NCBI GenBank assembly: GCA_948144175.1
Contig: CANXME010002549.1
Span: forward strand, 992,001 to 1,056,000
Length of the DNA: 64,000 nucleotides
Source: Closterium sp. NIES-65
Lineage: Eukaryota; Streptophyta; Zygnematophyceae; Desmidiales; Closteriaceae
Direction of reading: 5' to 3'
Shown: positions 1-11,240 of the stretch, piece after piece
Layout: every line of letters begins with the position of its first letter
Position numbering within the stretch: the first letter of the stretch is position 1
Made by a program: the position numbers and the translations under genes
The notes under the pieces: model-generated
What the model saw: only the letters and a program-made list of their open reading frames with translations
What the model was told of the DNA's origin: nothing
The model's database searches: none

Positions 1-1355
1 TGCTTCTCTCGCCTAGATGACGCTTGGCGTGCTCAGTTTCCTGACGCTCCTGAGCTCCCTCAGTGGGCTGATCTCCTCAAGAAGGATATCGATATCAATG
101 CTCTTGATTTTGATGTTATTCTCAAAGCAATGTATGCATTGACTAATAGTGGAGAGGAGGACCAGTACCTGAGTGTTCCGCCTGACCCAGGCATTCGCAC
201 GAGTGAGGCTGCCGCCCTAGGTGCTTGCGTGTCTGCTACCCCAGGTGCTGGTGAGGCTACTGCTCTAGGTGCTTGTGTGTCCGCCACCCCAGGTACTACT
301 GAGTCCACTGAGGCACTGCACACCTTCACTCTAGACTCAGGCGCTTCGCGCTGTTTCTTTCGTGACCGCACTGCTCTTGAGCCCCTTGCTCGACCAGTCG
401 CTGTCTCGCTCGCTGACCCCTCTGGGGGTCCGGTCATTGCGACCTCCTCCACCCTCCTTCCTTGTCATGCTGTCCCGTCGGGCACACTGTCAGGTCTCCA
501 CCTCCCCTCGTTCTCTACGAACTTGGTGGCGGGTTGTGCGCTTCAGGATGGGGGTGTTCACCAGTTCACCCCTGCCTACGAGCGCGTGACACACTGCACG
601 TGTGCTCGGACGGGCCGTCACCTGGCTACCTTCACTCGGCAGCCGGGGTCGGACCTGTACACACTGACCACTGAGTCCCCTCAGGTAGCAGCGTCTGCGT
701 CTGCGTCTGCGTCAGGTCAGCTGTCTGCCCCCTGCTCGTGTCGCTCTCTAGCGCACAAGACTGTCCTCTGGCACCACCGACTTGGTCACCCGTCAGTGCA
801 GCGCCTTCGGGGCATGCACTCCCGGTACCTTGACTCTGGTCTTCCTCGGGTACTCCCTCCCCTCCCACCCTCCCTTGCTCCTCCTTGTCTTCCCTGTGTC
901 GAGGGGCGGCAGCGCGCTGCCCCTCACTCCTCCTCGTTCCCCCCGACGACTGCTCCTTTGCAGACGCTCCACATGGACGTGTGGGGCCCAGCCCGCGTCC
1001 GTGGTCAGGGCCAGGAGAGGTACTTCTTGATCGTCGTTGACGACTACTCGCGCTACACCACGGTCTTCCCCTTGCGCACCAAGGGTGAAGTCCCTGATGT
1101 TCTGATCCCTTGGATCAGCAGAGCACGTCTTCAGCTGCGAGAGCGATTTCGCTCGGAGTTTCCTGTCCTGCGCTTGCACTCTGACAGAGGTGGTGAGTTC
1201 TCCTCCGACCTCTTGGCAGCCTACTGTGCTGAGCACGGCATTCGCCAGTCGTTCACGCTTCCGGCCTCTCCACAGCAGAATGGGGTTGCTGAGCGCCGCA
1301 TTGGCTTGGTCATGGAGGTCGCTCGTACCTCCTTAGTCCACGCGGCTGCCCCCCC
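1..1355 (+). pseudogene. copia A gag C-terminus, protease and integrase
   Basis: Frame 1 is open from the window edge. The first codons read CFSRLDDAWR, the end of the variant zinc knuckle. The aspartic protease core FTLDSGASRCFF lies near 328-365. The GAG-pre-integrase HHCC zinc site follows (HHRLGHPS near 772-795, CLPC near 886-897). The integrase core shows the expected acidic residues: HMDVWGP near 970, LHSDRGGEF near 1175 and QQNGVAERR near 1273. One extra C in a C run (7 C against 6 in copies B and H) near 1350-1356 shifts the frame. The apparent reading frame to 1644 beyond that is out-of-frame translation. Confidence 0.9.
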
Positions 1356-3770
1356 ACTTTCTGTGGCCGTTTGCGGTTCGGTACGCTGCGCATCAGCTCA
1401 ACCTCTGGCCCCGTGTCTCCGCTCCGGAGACCTCGCCCACACTGCTGTGGACGGGGGAGGTTGGCGATGCGTCACGCTTCCGTGTCTGGGGATCCCGAGC
1501 TTTTGTTCGCGACACGTCTGCGGACAAGCTCTCCTCCCGCACTGCTCCGTGTGTCTTTCTTCGCTTTGTCCCGGATGCGTCTGGCTGGCAGTTTTACCAC
1601 CCCGCCTCGCACCGCGTCTTCCCCTCTCAGGACGTCACTTTTGACGAGTCCGTGCCCTTCTACCGCCTCTTCCCCTACCGCACTGCCCCGCTCCCTCCCC
1701 CGCCTCTCTTCCTCGCGCCAGGTGCTGCAGTGGTAGACCCCCTCCCCCCTCAGGGTGCCGCTCCCTCAGGTGTCTCTCAGGTAGACCCGGTTGAGCCTGC
1801 CGAGGTAGCCGTCGAAACGCGTCCTGCTAAAGGTGCTGAGCCTGAGCGTGCGGAGCCTGAGCGTGCGGAGCCTGAGCGGGCGGAGCCTGGGGGTGCTGAG
1901 TCTGGGGGTGCTGAGCCTGGGGGTGCTGGGTCTAGGGGTACTGAGACTGGGGGTGCTGAGCCTGGGGGTGCTGGGTCTGAGGGTACTGAGCCTGACGTTG
2001 CTGAGTCTGGGGGTGCTGAGCCTGGTGGTGTTGCAGTTGACTGTGAGGCGCCTGGAGGACCTCCCTCTTCGCAGCAGCTACGTGAGTGGTACTCACGGTA
2101 CTGCAGCCTCCGGCGGGGTGCGTCTCGGGCTCGTGGTGCTACTAGAGTTGGTACTCGTGTTTCCCCACCACGGCGGGAGCCGCCCTCTTCCCCACAGCTT
2201 CGAGAGTGGTACGCTCGGCACATCAGTCTCCGGAGTGGAGCTGCTGGTGCTGGAGTCCCCGGAGTTGACACTGCTGCGGGTGCTGCGGACCCTGGTGCTG
2301 GAGGTGCTGCTGCTGCTGGCGGTGCTGCTGGAGGTGCTGCTCGTACTGAGGACCCGGGCGTTGGAGCTGCTGCGGGTGCTGCGGACCCTGGTGGTGGAGG
2401 TCCTGCTGCTGCTGGAGGTGCTGCTGGTGCTGCTGGAGGTGCTGCTGCTGCCGCTGGAGTGGAGGACCCGGAGGGTGGAGCTTCTGCTGGTGCTGAGGAC
2501 CCTGCCGCTGGTGTCTCTGCTGGTTTGAGAGTTGCTACACGGCCACGGCCGTTCTTCGTTCCGCTCCTTCAGCAGGTTCTTGGTCAGCGTCCTCCTCCTT
2601 GTCCTCCTCTCGCCTTAGAGTGTCTGCCGTCTGTCCAGTCACAATCACAGTTACCGCCTGCCTCCCCACTCCCTGTGCCTATTCCTTACACTGGTCCGAC
2701 TGGAGGTCTTGCTGAGAGACGTGAGCCTGCGTCACGTCCTGTGTCACCTGCGTCTCGTCGAGCGTCGCCTGTTCGTGCTGCTACCACTGGTAGTCGTGTC
2801 CAGAGTCAGCGTCCTCCTGCTGTCCCAGGCACTCACCAGATGGCGCTTCGTCAGTCCACTGCTCCGCAGCGTGTCGCTCTCCCGTCGCCTCCTGCGTCCT
2901 CTCTTCCTGCTCTTGCTGACCCGGAGTCAGACACCCTTCGCGCTGCCAGTCCTACTGTCACACGTCTCCTGGCTACGGTTGTCACTGACCCTTCCTTTGA
3001 GTCCGCTGCTGCGTCTGCCTTAGTCGCTGAGCTTGTCGACTTTGCAGCTGCGTGTCGTCTAGACTACGCTGCGAGTCTTGTTGCTGAGTCTGAGTCTGTC
3101 TGTCCTCCGTCCGTCGGGGGTGAGTGTGCTCTTGGCACGGACGTTCTTGAGGACAGGCAGGAGGAGTTTGGTTGCCTTGCCGCTGCTTTGCCCCATCTCG
3201 TGTCCATGCTTGTTGCCCCTGAGGGAGACCCGGATGCACCAGACATCCCGACCCCACGCTCTTACGCAGAGGCGGTGGCCGGTCCCTACTCCTCTCAGTG
3301 GCAGTCAGCCATGGACACAGAGATGGCTTCCTGGAAGTCCACTGGCACCTACGTCGACGAGGTTCCCCCACCTGGGGCGAACATCGTCAGTGGCATGTGG
3401 ATTTTCAGGGTGAAGCGGCCGCCGGGCTCTCCGCCTGTCTTCAAGGCGCGTTACGTTGCACGAGGCTTCAGTCAGCGAGAGGGAGTTGACTTCTTCCAGA
3501 CCTTCTCCCCGACCCCGAAGATGACCACTCTTCGGGTTCTGCTACACGTCGCCGCTCAGCGTGACTACGAGCTCCACTCTCTTGACTTCACCACAGCTTT
3601 CTTGCAGGGCAGCCTGCACGAGGAGATCTGGCTGCGCCGCCCACCTGGCTTCACTGGGCCGTTCCCTCCTGGTACCCAGTGGAGCCTCCGGCGGCCAGTC
3701 TACGGTCTCTGCCAGGCGCCACGTGAGTGGCACGACACACTGAGGACTACACTTGCGGCTCTTGGGTTCG
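1356..3770 (+). pseudogene. copia A integrase end, GGAEP linker and partial reverse transcriptase
   Basis: After the frameshift the coding frame is frame 2. It resumes with the FAVRYAAHQLNLWPR-type integrase sequence near 1370 and WQFYHP near 1590. A tandem GAEPGG/GAEPER repeat follows (about 1830-2030), then two REWY-type motifs and an Ala/Gly-rich stretch (about 2240-2520). RT begins near 3295 (QWQSAMDTEMASW) and includes WIFRVKR, ARGFSQREGVDFFQTFSP, LDFTTAFLQG and VYGLCQAPREW. It ends at LGF before the YVDD catalytic motif. The last 23 codons before the stop at 3841 belong to the adjoining LINE read antisense. Confidence 0.88.
1830..2030 (+). repeat. 15-bp tandem repeat encoding GGAEP units (copia A)
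   Basis: Units of the type ggtgctgagcctggg are repeated in frame and encode GGAEP/ERAEP pentapeptides between integrase and RT. The same linker array occurs in B, C, H and N with different copy number. Confidence 0.85.
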
Positions 3771-5101
3771 AGAGTATCGTTTATTGTGTCTCCTATCTTT
3801 CGGTGTTTGATGAAGGCTGTTTGGGAAGAGTGTGTCACTAGAGGAAGGAGCTGTTGGAGACGGTTAGCCAAGCAGATGGCCAGTTCCTCGTAGTCCGCGT
3901 TCATGAGGGTGATGGGGCAGAGATTATCTATTAAGGATACATCACCCTTTTTAGGGATGAGCACTGTACGTCCGGAGAGAATTGAAGGGGGCAAAGAAGG
4001 GGGAAAGGCATGCGGGGCCAGTAGGGACAAAAATGCCGGGGCAAGACGAGGTTTGTATAGGCGGAATAACTCACCAGGAAGCCCATCCGGGCCGGGGGTC
4101 TTTCCACGCGAGAGCTGGCTGATGGCTTTCCCTATTTCAAGCAAGGAGAAAGGGGCTGCAAGTACAGCGGTGACGGCAGACGGGGGAGATGAGCGAGGAA
4201 TGTGTTGCCAGAAGTTGGGGTTGGGGAGCGTAGACGGGTTGCCACTGTAGAGGGATTGGAAAAAGTTGGAGCAGGCAGTGGTCATGGAAGGGAGATCGTT
4301 ATTAGTTCGCCCATCAGGAAGCGTGATGGAGGAGATGAGGGAAGATTTAACGCGAGTGTTAAGTCCTGCACGAAGAGAGGATATCCCCATTTTGCGATGG
4401 CTCTCGACCTTGAGCTTAGCTTTGAGTGCGAGTTGAGAGGCTTTAGCCGCGGTGTATTTCGCGAGTTGTTGCTGGGCTTTGCAGAGCCGAGCGGCTGACT
4501 CTGAGTCCAAGGGGGAGACTGTAGATTGTAGTTGGAGTTGGTTGATGAGATGGTGAAGGTGCTCTAAAGTTTTGTGTACATGGCGCCTTTCTTGGTTGGA
4601 GAATCTTTTTAAGCGCATCGTGAGGGCGTGTTTCCATTCGTCCCATTCTTCGAGAGACGGAAAGGGGGGCAGCATGGGGATGAGATCATCCAGAACTTTA
4701 GTGATGAAAGGACAGGACAGGAGGGACGGGCTAAGCCTCCACGGGCGGGGAGCTTTCGACGGGAGCTCGAACGCTAGGGAGCAAAGTGGGGCATATGAGT
4801 GATCAGATAAGACGAGGGGGGTAAGGAGGTAGGGGGAGGCTGCAAGTCGGTTGTGGAGTGAAGTGGAAATGTGCATACGGTCCAAGCAGGAGGCACGCAG
4901 TGACACTGCAAGTAGCGGGCTTGCAGGTGGGGGTAAGGCGGGTCGGGGAGGTGTGGGTGCAGGAACCACAAGCGGAGGGCCCACAGGAGGGGGATAAGTA
5001 GGACGGGGTGCTATAGGAGGGGGGGGGACGGGAGATAGTACGAGGACGGCCGAAGTACGAGAAAACGACGCCGTTGGGGTGGAGAGCCCGGAAGATGTCA
5101 A
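3771..5101 (-). pseudogene. LINE K ORF2, reverse transcriptase N-terminal half
   Basis: Read leftwards from 5101. It opens in the end of the endonuclease (SDHSYAPL-type SDH motif near 4795), continues through the basic linker, then enters LINE RT with KTPGPDGLPGELF near 4100, LIPKKGD near 3990 and SQTAFIKHRKIGD near 3820. The FADD-type catalytic box and everything downstream are absent. The copia sequence at 3542-3770 merely extends the open frame. Endonuclease and RT parts are in different frames, with the shift in the C/G-rich run near 5000-5030, so ORF2 is broken. Confidence 0.8.
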
Positions 5102-5912
5102 CGAGCGAATGTTCAGATAACAATGCCGTTATGGCGACGGCTTCACTTCGTTCATGACCATGCATGGGGCGGTTGCGGTCAGCAGGGAGAATGACCGAGT
5201 TAAAGTCTGCCATAAGCGGAGTTGCAGGTGCAGCTGAAGGAGCTTCCAGCATCGGGGCAAGGCATGAGCGCCACCATGGGCGTCTATTAGTGGCTCGAGG
5301 CGGGGCGTATAATGCGATGAGCCGTATTTGTTCGTGATGAGAATTGACGTCGACGGATAGGAGACGTCCAATCGCTGATGTTGTATAGGAAGTAAGAGAG
5401 ATTGACTTATTGAATACAAGGATAGAGATACCTCCGGGGGAGGGACGTGAGCTAGACGAGCGGGAGTTACCCAGGCGGGCTACGGTGTGAGCAGAAGCGT
5501 GGGGGCGAAAGCGGAGGTCTAGATTTTTGACATTGTTGGTAAGGCGGGTGTCAACGAGAATAACGATGTCAATATTTCTTCCGAAGAAGTGGGCATTCAT
5601 TCTAAAAAGGGAGTTTAGACCATTAATATTGATGCATACTATCCTAAGACGTGCTATCATGATACAAAGTGCAGAGCCCATCGCGCACAAAGGTGAGCGA
5701 ATCCACGGGCTGATACGTAGAGTGAAAGTTGGGTAAACATATTTAAATCGCAAAAGTTGCATAGGTGAATCATGTAACAAGTTGAAAAGACTCTTATCCT
5801 CTTTATAAGTATGGCAAGGTGGTAGCAAACACACAATGTTACAGCCACAAAAAGATTTCTCAATAATCGTTCCTGAACTAGGCAAGAAAGTTGCGAATCG
5901 GCTTTTCAGCAA
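4803..5912 (-). pseudogene. LINE K endonuclease domain
   Basis: Read leftwards from 5912. The endonuclease/exonuclease/phosphatase fold starts near 5660 with IVCININGLN. It continues with IVILVDTRL, PGGISILVF, IRLIALYAPP, LMADFNSVI (catalytic D/N pair) and HPNGVVFSYFGR. The frame is lost after about 5030 in a homopolymer. The 84 residues before the domain have no recognisable feature. This domain nicks the target site in LINE retrotransposition. Confidence 0.8.
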
Positions 5913-6681
5913 CGAAGGTCATAGCCTTCCAACCAGTGTATGTATCTTTTGCAGCAGAGGCGCGGGCTGCCATGCGTTTCTTGGCTGAGTGCTGCTCGGA
6001 GGAGATGTGTGCAAGAGCAGAATCCAGCGTGGCCCCGCAGGTCAGGTCGCACAGAGCACAGGTCCACGGCTCGACGTATGAGTCGAGGCCGATAAAAAGC
6101 AGTCCAGGGTCGTTGCGAAACGCAGTAAGTGCGGCACAGGTGCCGAGGGCCTGGCCTGGAGGCAAGGGAGGGCGTAGCGTAGGGTGCAAGGTGGAGGGGA
6201 GGAAAGGTAGGGTGGGAGGAAGGAGAGAGTTGCACATGCAGCGTGGGAGCAGAAAAACATGGCTCAGAAGGCAGGGCAGGAGTCGAAGGTAGGAGGGCAG
6301 GGAAGGAAGGGGTGGGGAGTGAGGCTGGAGGGAAGGGTGAAGTTGGGCATGAATCTGCATCATGGCCTGGAGGGGAAATATGACAGAAAGAGAGGTAGGG
6401 AGGGCAAAACCCGGGTTAAGAGAGCAAGGGGGGGTTGGGACCAGAGACAGGAGCAGGGCGCTATGGTCATGCGAAATGGGAGCCATGTGCCTGATATGAG
6501 AGGAGCGTTGGGCAGCAATTGGGGGGGGGGGGGGGGGGGGGGGGTAGCATAAGGGAGGGGGTGGGGGTGGGGGGTTTAAGGCGCGAATGTGAAGCAAAAG
6601 GCCAGAGAGGGTGACAGGGTGAAGAAGAAGGTAGGGAAAGCAGGGAGGGTGGGGGCGGGGTGGGGGAGTGGGCGGCACCAT
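5878..6681 (-). pseudogene. probable LINE K ORF1 with C-terminal C2H2 finger
   Basis: A 267-codon frame, mostly Pro/His-rich low complexity. The C-terminal 85 residues are more protein-like. They contain WTCALCDLTC followed by HISSEQH, a C-x2-C-x12-H-x5-H arrangement like single U1-type zinc fingers, then a basic segment. Its stop at 5878 overlaps the start of the endonuclease frame at 5912, a layout expected for ORF1/ORF2. The N-terminal half crosses the G run at 6520-6543 and may be spurious. Assignment as ORF1 is inference from position. Confidence 0.45.
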
Positions 6682-6900
6682 TGGTTTGGCAGCACCACCC
6701 CAAACCTGGCTGTAGGGGAAGGGGGGGGTGAAATCGAGGAAGGGGGAGCTGAAAGGGTAAGTGTAGGATTTGGGCGATGAGGGGGCTGCAGACGTGGCGC
6801 CAGCGCCAAGAGCCGATCTGGAGGGGAGGGCCAGTCAAAAATTGGAGGGGGAATGACGGGGAGGGAGCAGGCAACGAGGGGGTACGGGGAGCGTGACTAG
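6500..6900. repeat. G-rich low-complexity region with long G homopolymer
   Basis: Contains an uninterrupted run of more than 20 G near 6520-6543 and many shorter G runs. No gene is supported beyond the possible ORF1 N-terminus. Homopolymer length here is likely unreliable. Confidence 0.7.
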
Positions 6901-6914
6901 CATTGCACCAGAGC

Positions 6915-7984
6915 TTAATGCCGGGCCGAAGAGGAGAAGACCGAAAACGGGAAAGTCAAGATCTCCGCAGGTTCGTTCACCACCGCGCCATTCACCACGA
7001 GCTCATCGATCTGCGTTCTCCATTTCCTCTCCTTGATTTTCGCCGATTTCCTTTTCGACGAGACCTCCCCTTGAGCTCTTCTTGGTACCCGGATTGTAAA
7101 TGCTGCTTGTCCCGCCTCGATGCCTGGTATTCCTTCAGTTGCGACTCACGAATCAGCAGTTGTTTTCTGATCCTTGCGCAGCCGGGATTCCCCATCATTG
7201 CTTGCTTCAGTTGCGCCACCGACCGTGTGAGGTGCAGCATCGTGGCCTTCACTCTATTTCCCTCCTCTCTCGCGTAAGCCCTTAAACCAGCATTGAGGCG
7301 GGCCAGAAGCAACTCAAAATCGTCGCCCGCTTGACTGACTGCTCCTTCCACCACCCTGCGAACCCCCGGACGACCGAGCAAAGAGGCGGGGAGTCTGCAG
7401 ATGCCCGGCCCCAGCTTCGCCCTCGGATTACAGCGGAAAGCAACCCTTATCGCAAAACCATGGTTGGATATCGGGTCATCAGGTGAGACGTGTGATGCGG
7501 AGATTAGCCATGGCCGCGTACTGGATTGATGCGCATGCGAGAAGAAAGTGTATCCTCTTTTGTTAGGATGCAGTGCCTGAAAAGCGTCTGAGAGATTGAA
7601 AACCCCGCATCTCCTGCAAAGTCTGTCATTCCCTGCCGCTGAGCCTGCGCCAGATGTCGTCTCCAAGAAAGGGTCATCAACCATATTCAGGTCGTCGACG
7701 ACGAGAAGATGGTCGCGTGGGTTCAACAGATCCACCACCGGACCAACCACATCCCTGATGAAAACTTGACGCGCTGCAGGCGACGCCGGGAAATATGTCG
7801 CTAACAGCACTATCTTGAGACCTCTACCTACTACCTCCGACTTGATCAGTCTACCTGAAGGGTGAGTCACTGTGTTCTGAAGCTGTAAGTGTGGATTGTC
7901 TAAGACTATGGCTACACCTCCGGCCCTAGCTATGGGTGTGGAGGCAACTACTGTGTGGTTCCTAAGAGATTTCTAGTAACTGTG
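6915..7984 (-). pseudogene. LINE L fragment: endonuclease middle plus linker
   Basis: A second, different LINE on the minus strand. Reading from about 7970: HTVVASTPIARAGGVAIVLD, IVLLATYFPAS, DHLLVVDDLNMVDDP (catalytic N/D region), HPNKRGYTFFSH and SRPWLISASHVSPDD. This is the second half of an APE-type endonuclease. A coiled basic linker (LRAYAREEGNRVKATM, RDKQHLQSGYQEELKGRS) follows. Near 7050 the frame shifts, and the following frame gives DELVVNGAVVNEPAEI, typical of the EN-RT linker. The RT and the N-terminus are missing. It stops exactly where the inverted repeat at 7985 begins. Confidence 0.72.
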
Positions 7985-8006
7985 TTAAAGCCCAAGACCT
8001 GAATTA
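7985..8006 (+). repeat. left terminal inverted repeat of M
   Basis: TTAA followed by AGCCCAAGACCTGAATTA. It is the exact reverse complement of 12401-12422. If TTAA is the target duplication, the inverted repeat proper is the 18 bases after it. Confidence 0.8.
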
Positions 8007-8025
8007 CAAAAAAAAGATGGCAAAA

Positions 8026-8230
8026 TGTGCACAGTTTGCCTACCGAACCCACAGTTGACTTCCCGAGCCAGGCTGGTTACCAGAGAAGATCGCACACAAA
8101 AAAACACTGAGTCGTGCAGCAGAACAGGTTTGGTTGGCGAGAGTCCCAACACCTTTCTCAAGGAACAACCGCTCTAAGTGTGCACAGTTTGCCTACATTG
8201 GTAATTCCGGTCGTGCTTTTCCTACTACTC
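8026..8230. repeat. left subterminal motifs of M
   Basis: GTGCACAGTTTG occurs at 8027-8038 and 8180-8191. Between them is CGAACCCACAGTTGACTTCC near 8044. A CGTGCTTTTC motif lies near 8211. The same three motifs recur near the right end (12225-12395) in the same orientation, as expected of transposase-binding subterminal repeats. Confidence 0.55.
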
Positions 8231-8529
8231 GTAGATTGTTCCAAGAGTCCGGAAAAAAAAATCTAGCATAGCATAGGCTACGATTGCTTTCACGAATATT
8301 ACGGGACCCTTAGAAATCCAGGCGTATCTATCCTGCGGCCAAATAGAAACCCCGAACAGATTGATGGTCGTGGCTTATCGGCATGACAGCAACTAAGTTA
8401 GTGGCGTATCACGTTTTCGATCTCGCTCGCCCTGGCATCGCAACCCCGCGGACATCGCATTTAGGCCCTATCGCCTTCCGCGTTCCACACGCTTCCCCCC
8501 ACCGTCTCTCACACACTCCCCCACGCACA

Positions 8530-9140
8530 CCCACGCTTCCCCTCACCGTCGCCCGAGCTCTTCCTCACTGTCGCCCGAGCTCTTCCTCACCGTCGCCCGA
8601 GCTCTTCCTCACCGTCACCCGATCTCTTCCTCACCGTCGCCCGAGCTCTTCCCCACCACCGCTCACGCTTCCCCTTACCGCCGCTCACGCTTCCTCCTGC
8701 CTTCACCAACGCTTCCCCACATCGTCTCTCACCCCTTCCTTCCCCCACCTTCCCTCACGCTTCCCCGCTCATCGCCTACGGTTCCTCCCACCGTCACTCA
8801 CGCTTCCCCCCACCGTCGCTCACGCTTCCCCCCACCGTCGCTCACGCTTCCCCCCATCGTCGCTCACGCTTTCCCCCACCGTCGCCCACGCTTTCCCCCA
8901 ACGTCGCCCACGCTTTCCCCCACCGTCGCCCATGCTTCCCCCCACCGTCGCCCACGCTTCCCCCCACCGCCACCGTCGCCCACGCTTCCCCCCACCGCCA
9001 CCGTCGCCCACGCTTCCCCCCACCGCCACCGTCGCCCACGCTTCCCCCCACCGCCACCGTTGCCCACGCTTCCCCCCACCGCCACCATTGCCCACGCTTC
9101 CCCCCACCGCCACCATCGCCCACGCTTCCCCCCACTGCCA
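8530..9140 (+). repeat. C-rich minisatellites, left arm of M (22- and 28-bp units)
   Basis: Units of about 22 bp (ctcttcctcaccgtcgcccgag type, 8540-8660; cttccccccaccgtcgctca type, 8790-8960) pass into 28-bp units with an extra CCACCG (8960-9140). The long Pro/His frame on + and the Gly/Trp frames on - are repeat translations, not genes. Confidence 0.85.
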
Positions 9141-9184
9141 CTGTCGCCCACCGCCAGTGGCCAGCAGCACCCTTCCGTTGCATA

Positions 9185-9415
9185 CACGTTCATTTCCCCT
9201 TCCCTCATCTCCCCTTCCCTCATCTCCCCATTCCTCATCTCCCCATCCCTCATCTCCCCATTCCCCATCTCCCCTTCCCTCATCTCCCCATCCCTCATCT
9301 CCCCATCCCTGACCTCCCCATCCCTCTCCTCCACAGCCCTCTCCTCCCCATCCCACACCTCCCCATCCCTCATCTCCTCATCCCTCATCTCCCCATCCCT
9401 CATCTCCCCAATCCG
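9185..9415 (+). repeat. 15-bp tandem repeat, tccctcatctcccca type
   Basis: Roughly 15 head-to-tail copies of a 15-bp pyrimidine-rich unit, diverged by single substitutions. Confidence 0.85.
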
Positions 9416-9800
9416 CCTCACCCCATTCCGCCCCACCCCGTTCCGCCCCACCCCATTCCGCCCCACCCCATTCCGCCCCACCCCGTTCCGCCCCACCCCT
9501 TTCTGCCCCACCCCATTCCGCCCCACCCCTTTCCGCCCCACCCCATTCCGCCCCACCCCTTTGCGCCCCACCCCTTTCCGCCCCACCCCATTCCGCCCCA
9601 CCCCTTTCCGCCCCATCCCATTCCGCCCCACCCCTTTGCGCCCCACCCCATTCCGCCCCATCCCATTCCGCCCCACCCCTTTCCGCCCCACCCCATTCCG
9701 CCCCACCCCTTTCCGCCCCATCCCATTCCGCCCCACCCCATTCCGCCCCACCCCTTTCTGCCCCACCCCATTCCGCCCCACCCCTTTCTGCACCACCCCA
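9416..9800 (+). repeat. 15-bp tandem repeat, ttccgccccacccca type
   Basis: About 25 copies of a 15-bp unit, which would translate as FRPTP. Copies alternate among a few variants (ccattccg, cctttccg, cctttgcg), suggesting higher-order duplication of blocks. Confidence 0.88.
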
Positions 9801-9989
9801 TTCCTCGTTTCCTCTTTTCCTCGTTTCCTCGTCCCTCCTTTCCCGATCCCATCATTCGTCTGCCAAGTTTCACCCTCCTTCCCACCCTCCTCCCCAGCCT
9901 CTCTTCCTCCTCTCCCTTCTGCTTCTCCCCCAAGCATCCTCCCTACCTCCCTTCCTCCCATCATCACTTCCTTCATTCCTGCATTCCTC

Positions 9990-10400
9990 ACTTCCTCCCT
10001 CCGTTCCTCCTTTCCTTATTTGCCAGTTGTCATTCTTATGCATGCCTGCTTCCCTTATACTTCAGCCACGTCACATCTGACTTCTGGGTTTGTGATGTGC
10101 TGGCTGTATGATACCGTAGTAACACGACGTATAGCCTTGCCATGTATTGGATAATTTGTAATAATACAAGATTATGAGCCTCAGAGCAGTCATACATATG
10201 ACCAATACCAGGGAGTTCAACAATTAATATATTACAATATCTGTAAAATAAGGGGAATCACGAGACTCGAGAAGGGAACAAAGCTTGGGGGTGTATGTTA
10301 TGTTGCTTCCCGGTTTTGTCTGCTGTACTGCAAGCAATAAACCAGGCCATGTTAAGCCACATCTGGTCATGGGCACCTGTAACTGCATTGGGGGGTATGG
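9990..10400. other. unique spacer between the two arms of M
   Basis: About 400 bp of ordinary composition with no repeat and no convincing reading frame. It would be the loop if the arms pair. I see no gene in it. Confidence 0.5.
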
Positions 10401-10599
10401 GGGTGAGTGAAGGGGGGAAGACAGTAAACGGAATGAGCAGAGGGGAAGAGAAGAAGCAGCGGGGGACAGATTGAACAAAGGGGAAGAGAGGAAGCAGGGG
10501 GGAACAGAGTGAGCAGAAGTAAAGAGAGTGAGGAAGGGGGAAGAGAGTGAGAAGAGAAGAAGGGGAGGGAGCAAGGGTGAAACAGAGGGAGCAAGAATG

Positions 10600-11240
10600 A
10601 GCAGGGAAGGCGATGGGGGGGAGCAGGGAAGGAGATGGGGGGAAGAAGGAAAGGGGATGGGGGGAAGCAGGGAAGGGGATGGGGGGGAGCAGGGAAGGGG
10701 ATGGGGGGATGCTGGGAGGGGGACGGGGGAAGGAGGGAAGGGGACGGGGGGAAGCAGGGAAGGGGATGGGGGGAGGCAGGGGAGGGGACGTGGGGAAGGA
10801 GGGAAGGGGAAGGGGGGAAGCAGGGAAGGGGTTGGGGAGAAGCAGGGAAGGGGATGGGGGGGAGCAGGGAAGGGGAAGGGGGGAAGCAGGGAAGGGGTTG
10901 GGGGGAAGCAGGGAAGGGGATGGGGGGGAGCAGGGAAGGGGATGGGGGGATGCTGGGAGGGGGACGGGGGAAGGAGGGAAGGGGACGGGGGGAAGCAGGG
11001 AAGGGGATGGGGGGGAGCAAGGAAGGGGGTGGGGGAAGCAGGGAAAGGGATGGGGGGAGGCAGGGGAGGGGACGCGGGGAAGGAGGGAAGGGGACGGGGG
11101 GGAAGCAGGGAAGGGGAAGGGGGGAAGCAGGGAAGGGGTTGGGGGGAAGCAGGGAAGGGGATGGGGGGAGGCAGGGGAGGGCACGGGCCGAAGGAGGGAA
11201 GGGGATGGGGGGAAGCAGGGAAGGAGATGGGGGGAGCCAG
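10600..11240 (+). repeat. G-rich 22-bp minisatellite, right arm of M
   Basis: About 28 copies of a unit such as aagcagggaaggggatgggggg, with variants ggaagg and ggttgg. Runs of four to seven G recur every few bases, so G-quadruplex formation on the + strand is plausible. Long frames on both strands here are repeat translations. Confidence 0.88.

Larger units (their letters stand above)
1..3770 (+). mobile_element. Ty1/copia retrotransposon A, both ends missing
   Basis: Part of a copia element of the REWY family. It enters the window inside gag, at the last cysteine of the zinc-knuckle-like motif, and runs through protease, integrase, a GGAEP repeat linker and the first half of reverse transcriptase. 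At 3770/3771, in the middle of RT, copia similarity stops and an antisense LINE begins. No LTR, PBS or RNase H remains. Order and motifs match copies B, C, H and N here. One frameshift in IN and loss of both ends make it a dead fragment. Confidence 0.93.
3771..6681 (-). mobile_element. LINE-type retrotransposon K, 3' end missing
   Basis: A non-LTR element on the minus strand. In its own 5' to 3' order it has a proline-rich ORF1 with a C2H2 finger, an apurinic-type endonuclease and the N-terminal half of RT. It breaks at 3771 into copia A. LINE copies usually lose the 5' end. Here the 3' end is lost, which points to deletion or recombination rather than abortive reverse transcription. No target duplication or poly-A tail is visible. 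The upstream boundary in the C-rich region near 6700 is uncertain. Confidence 0.75.

Noticed and set aside
9416..9800. CRISPR-like array
   Set aside because: Repeats are directly adjacent with no unique spacers; it is a minisatellite.
8864..9991. Long minus-strand Gly/Arg/Asn-rich frame (375 codons)
   Set aside because: It is translation of 15- and 22-bp tandem repeats. A unit length divisible by 3, or lacking stops in all frames, produces long frames on both strands without selection.
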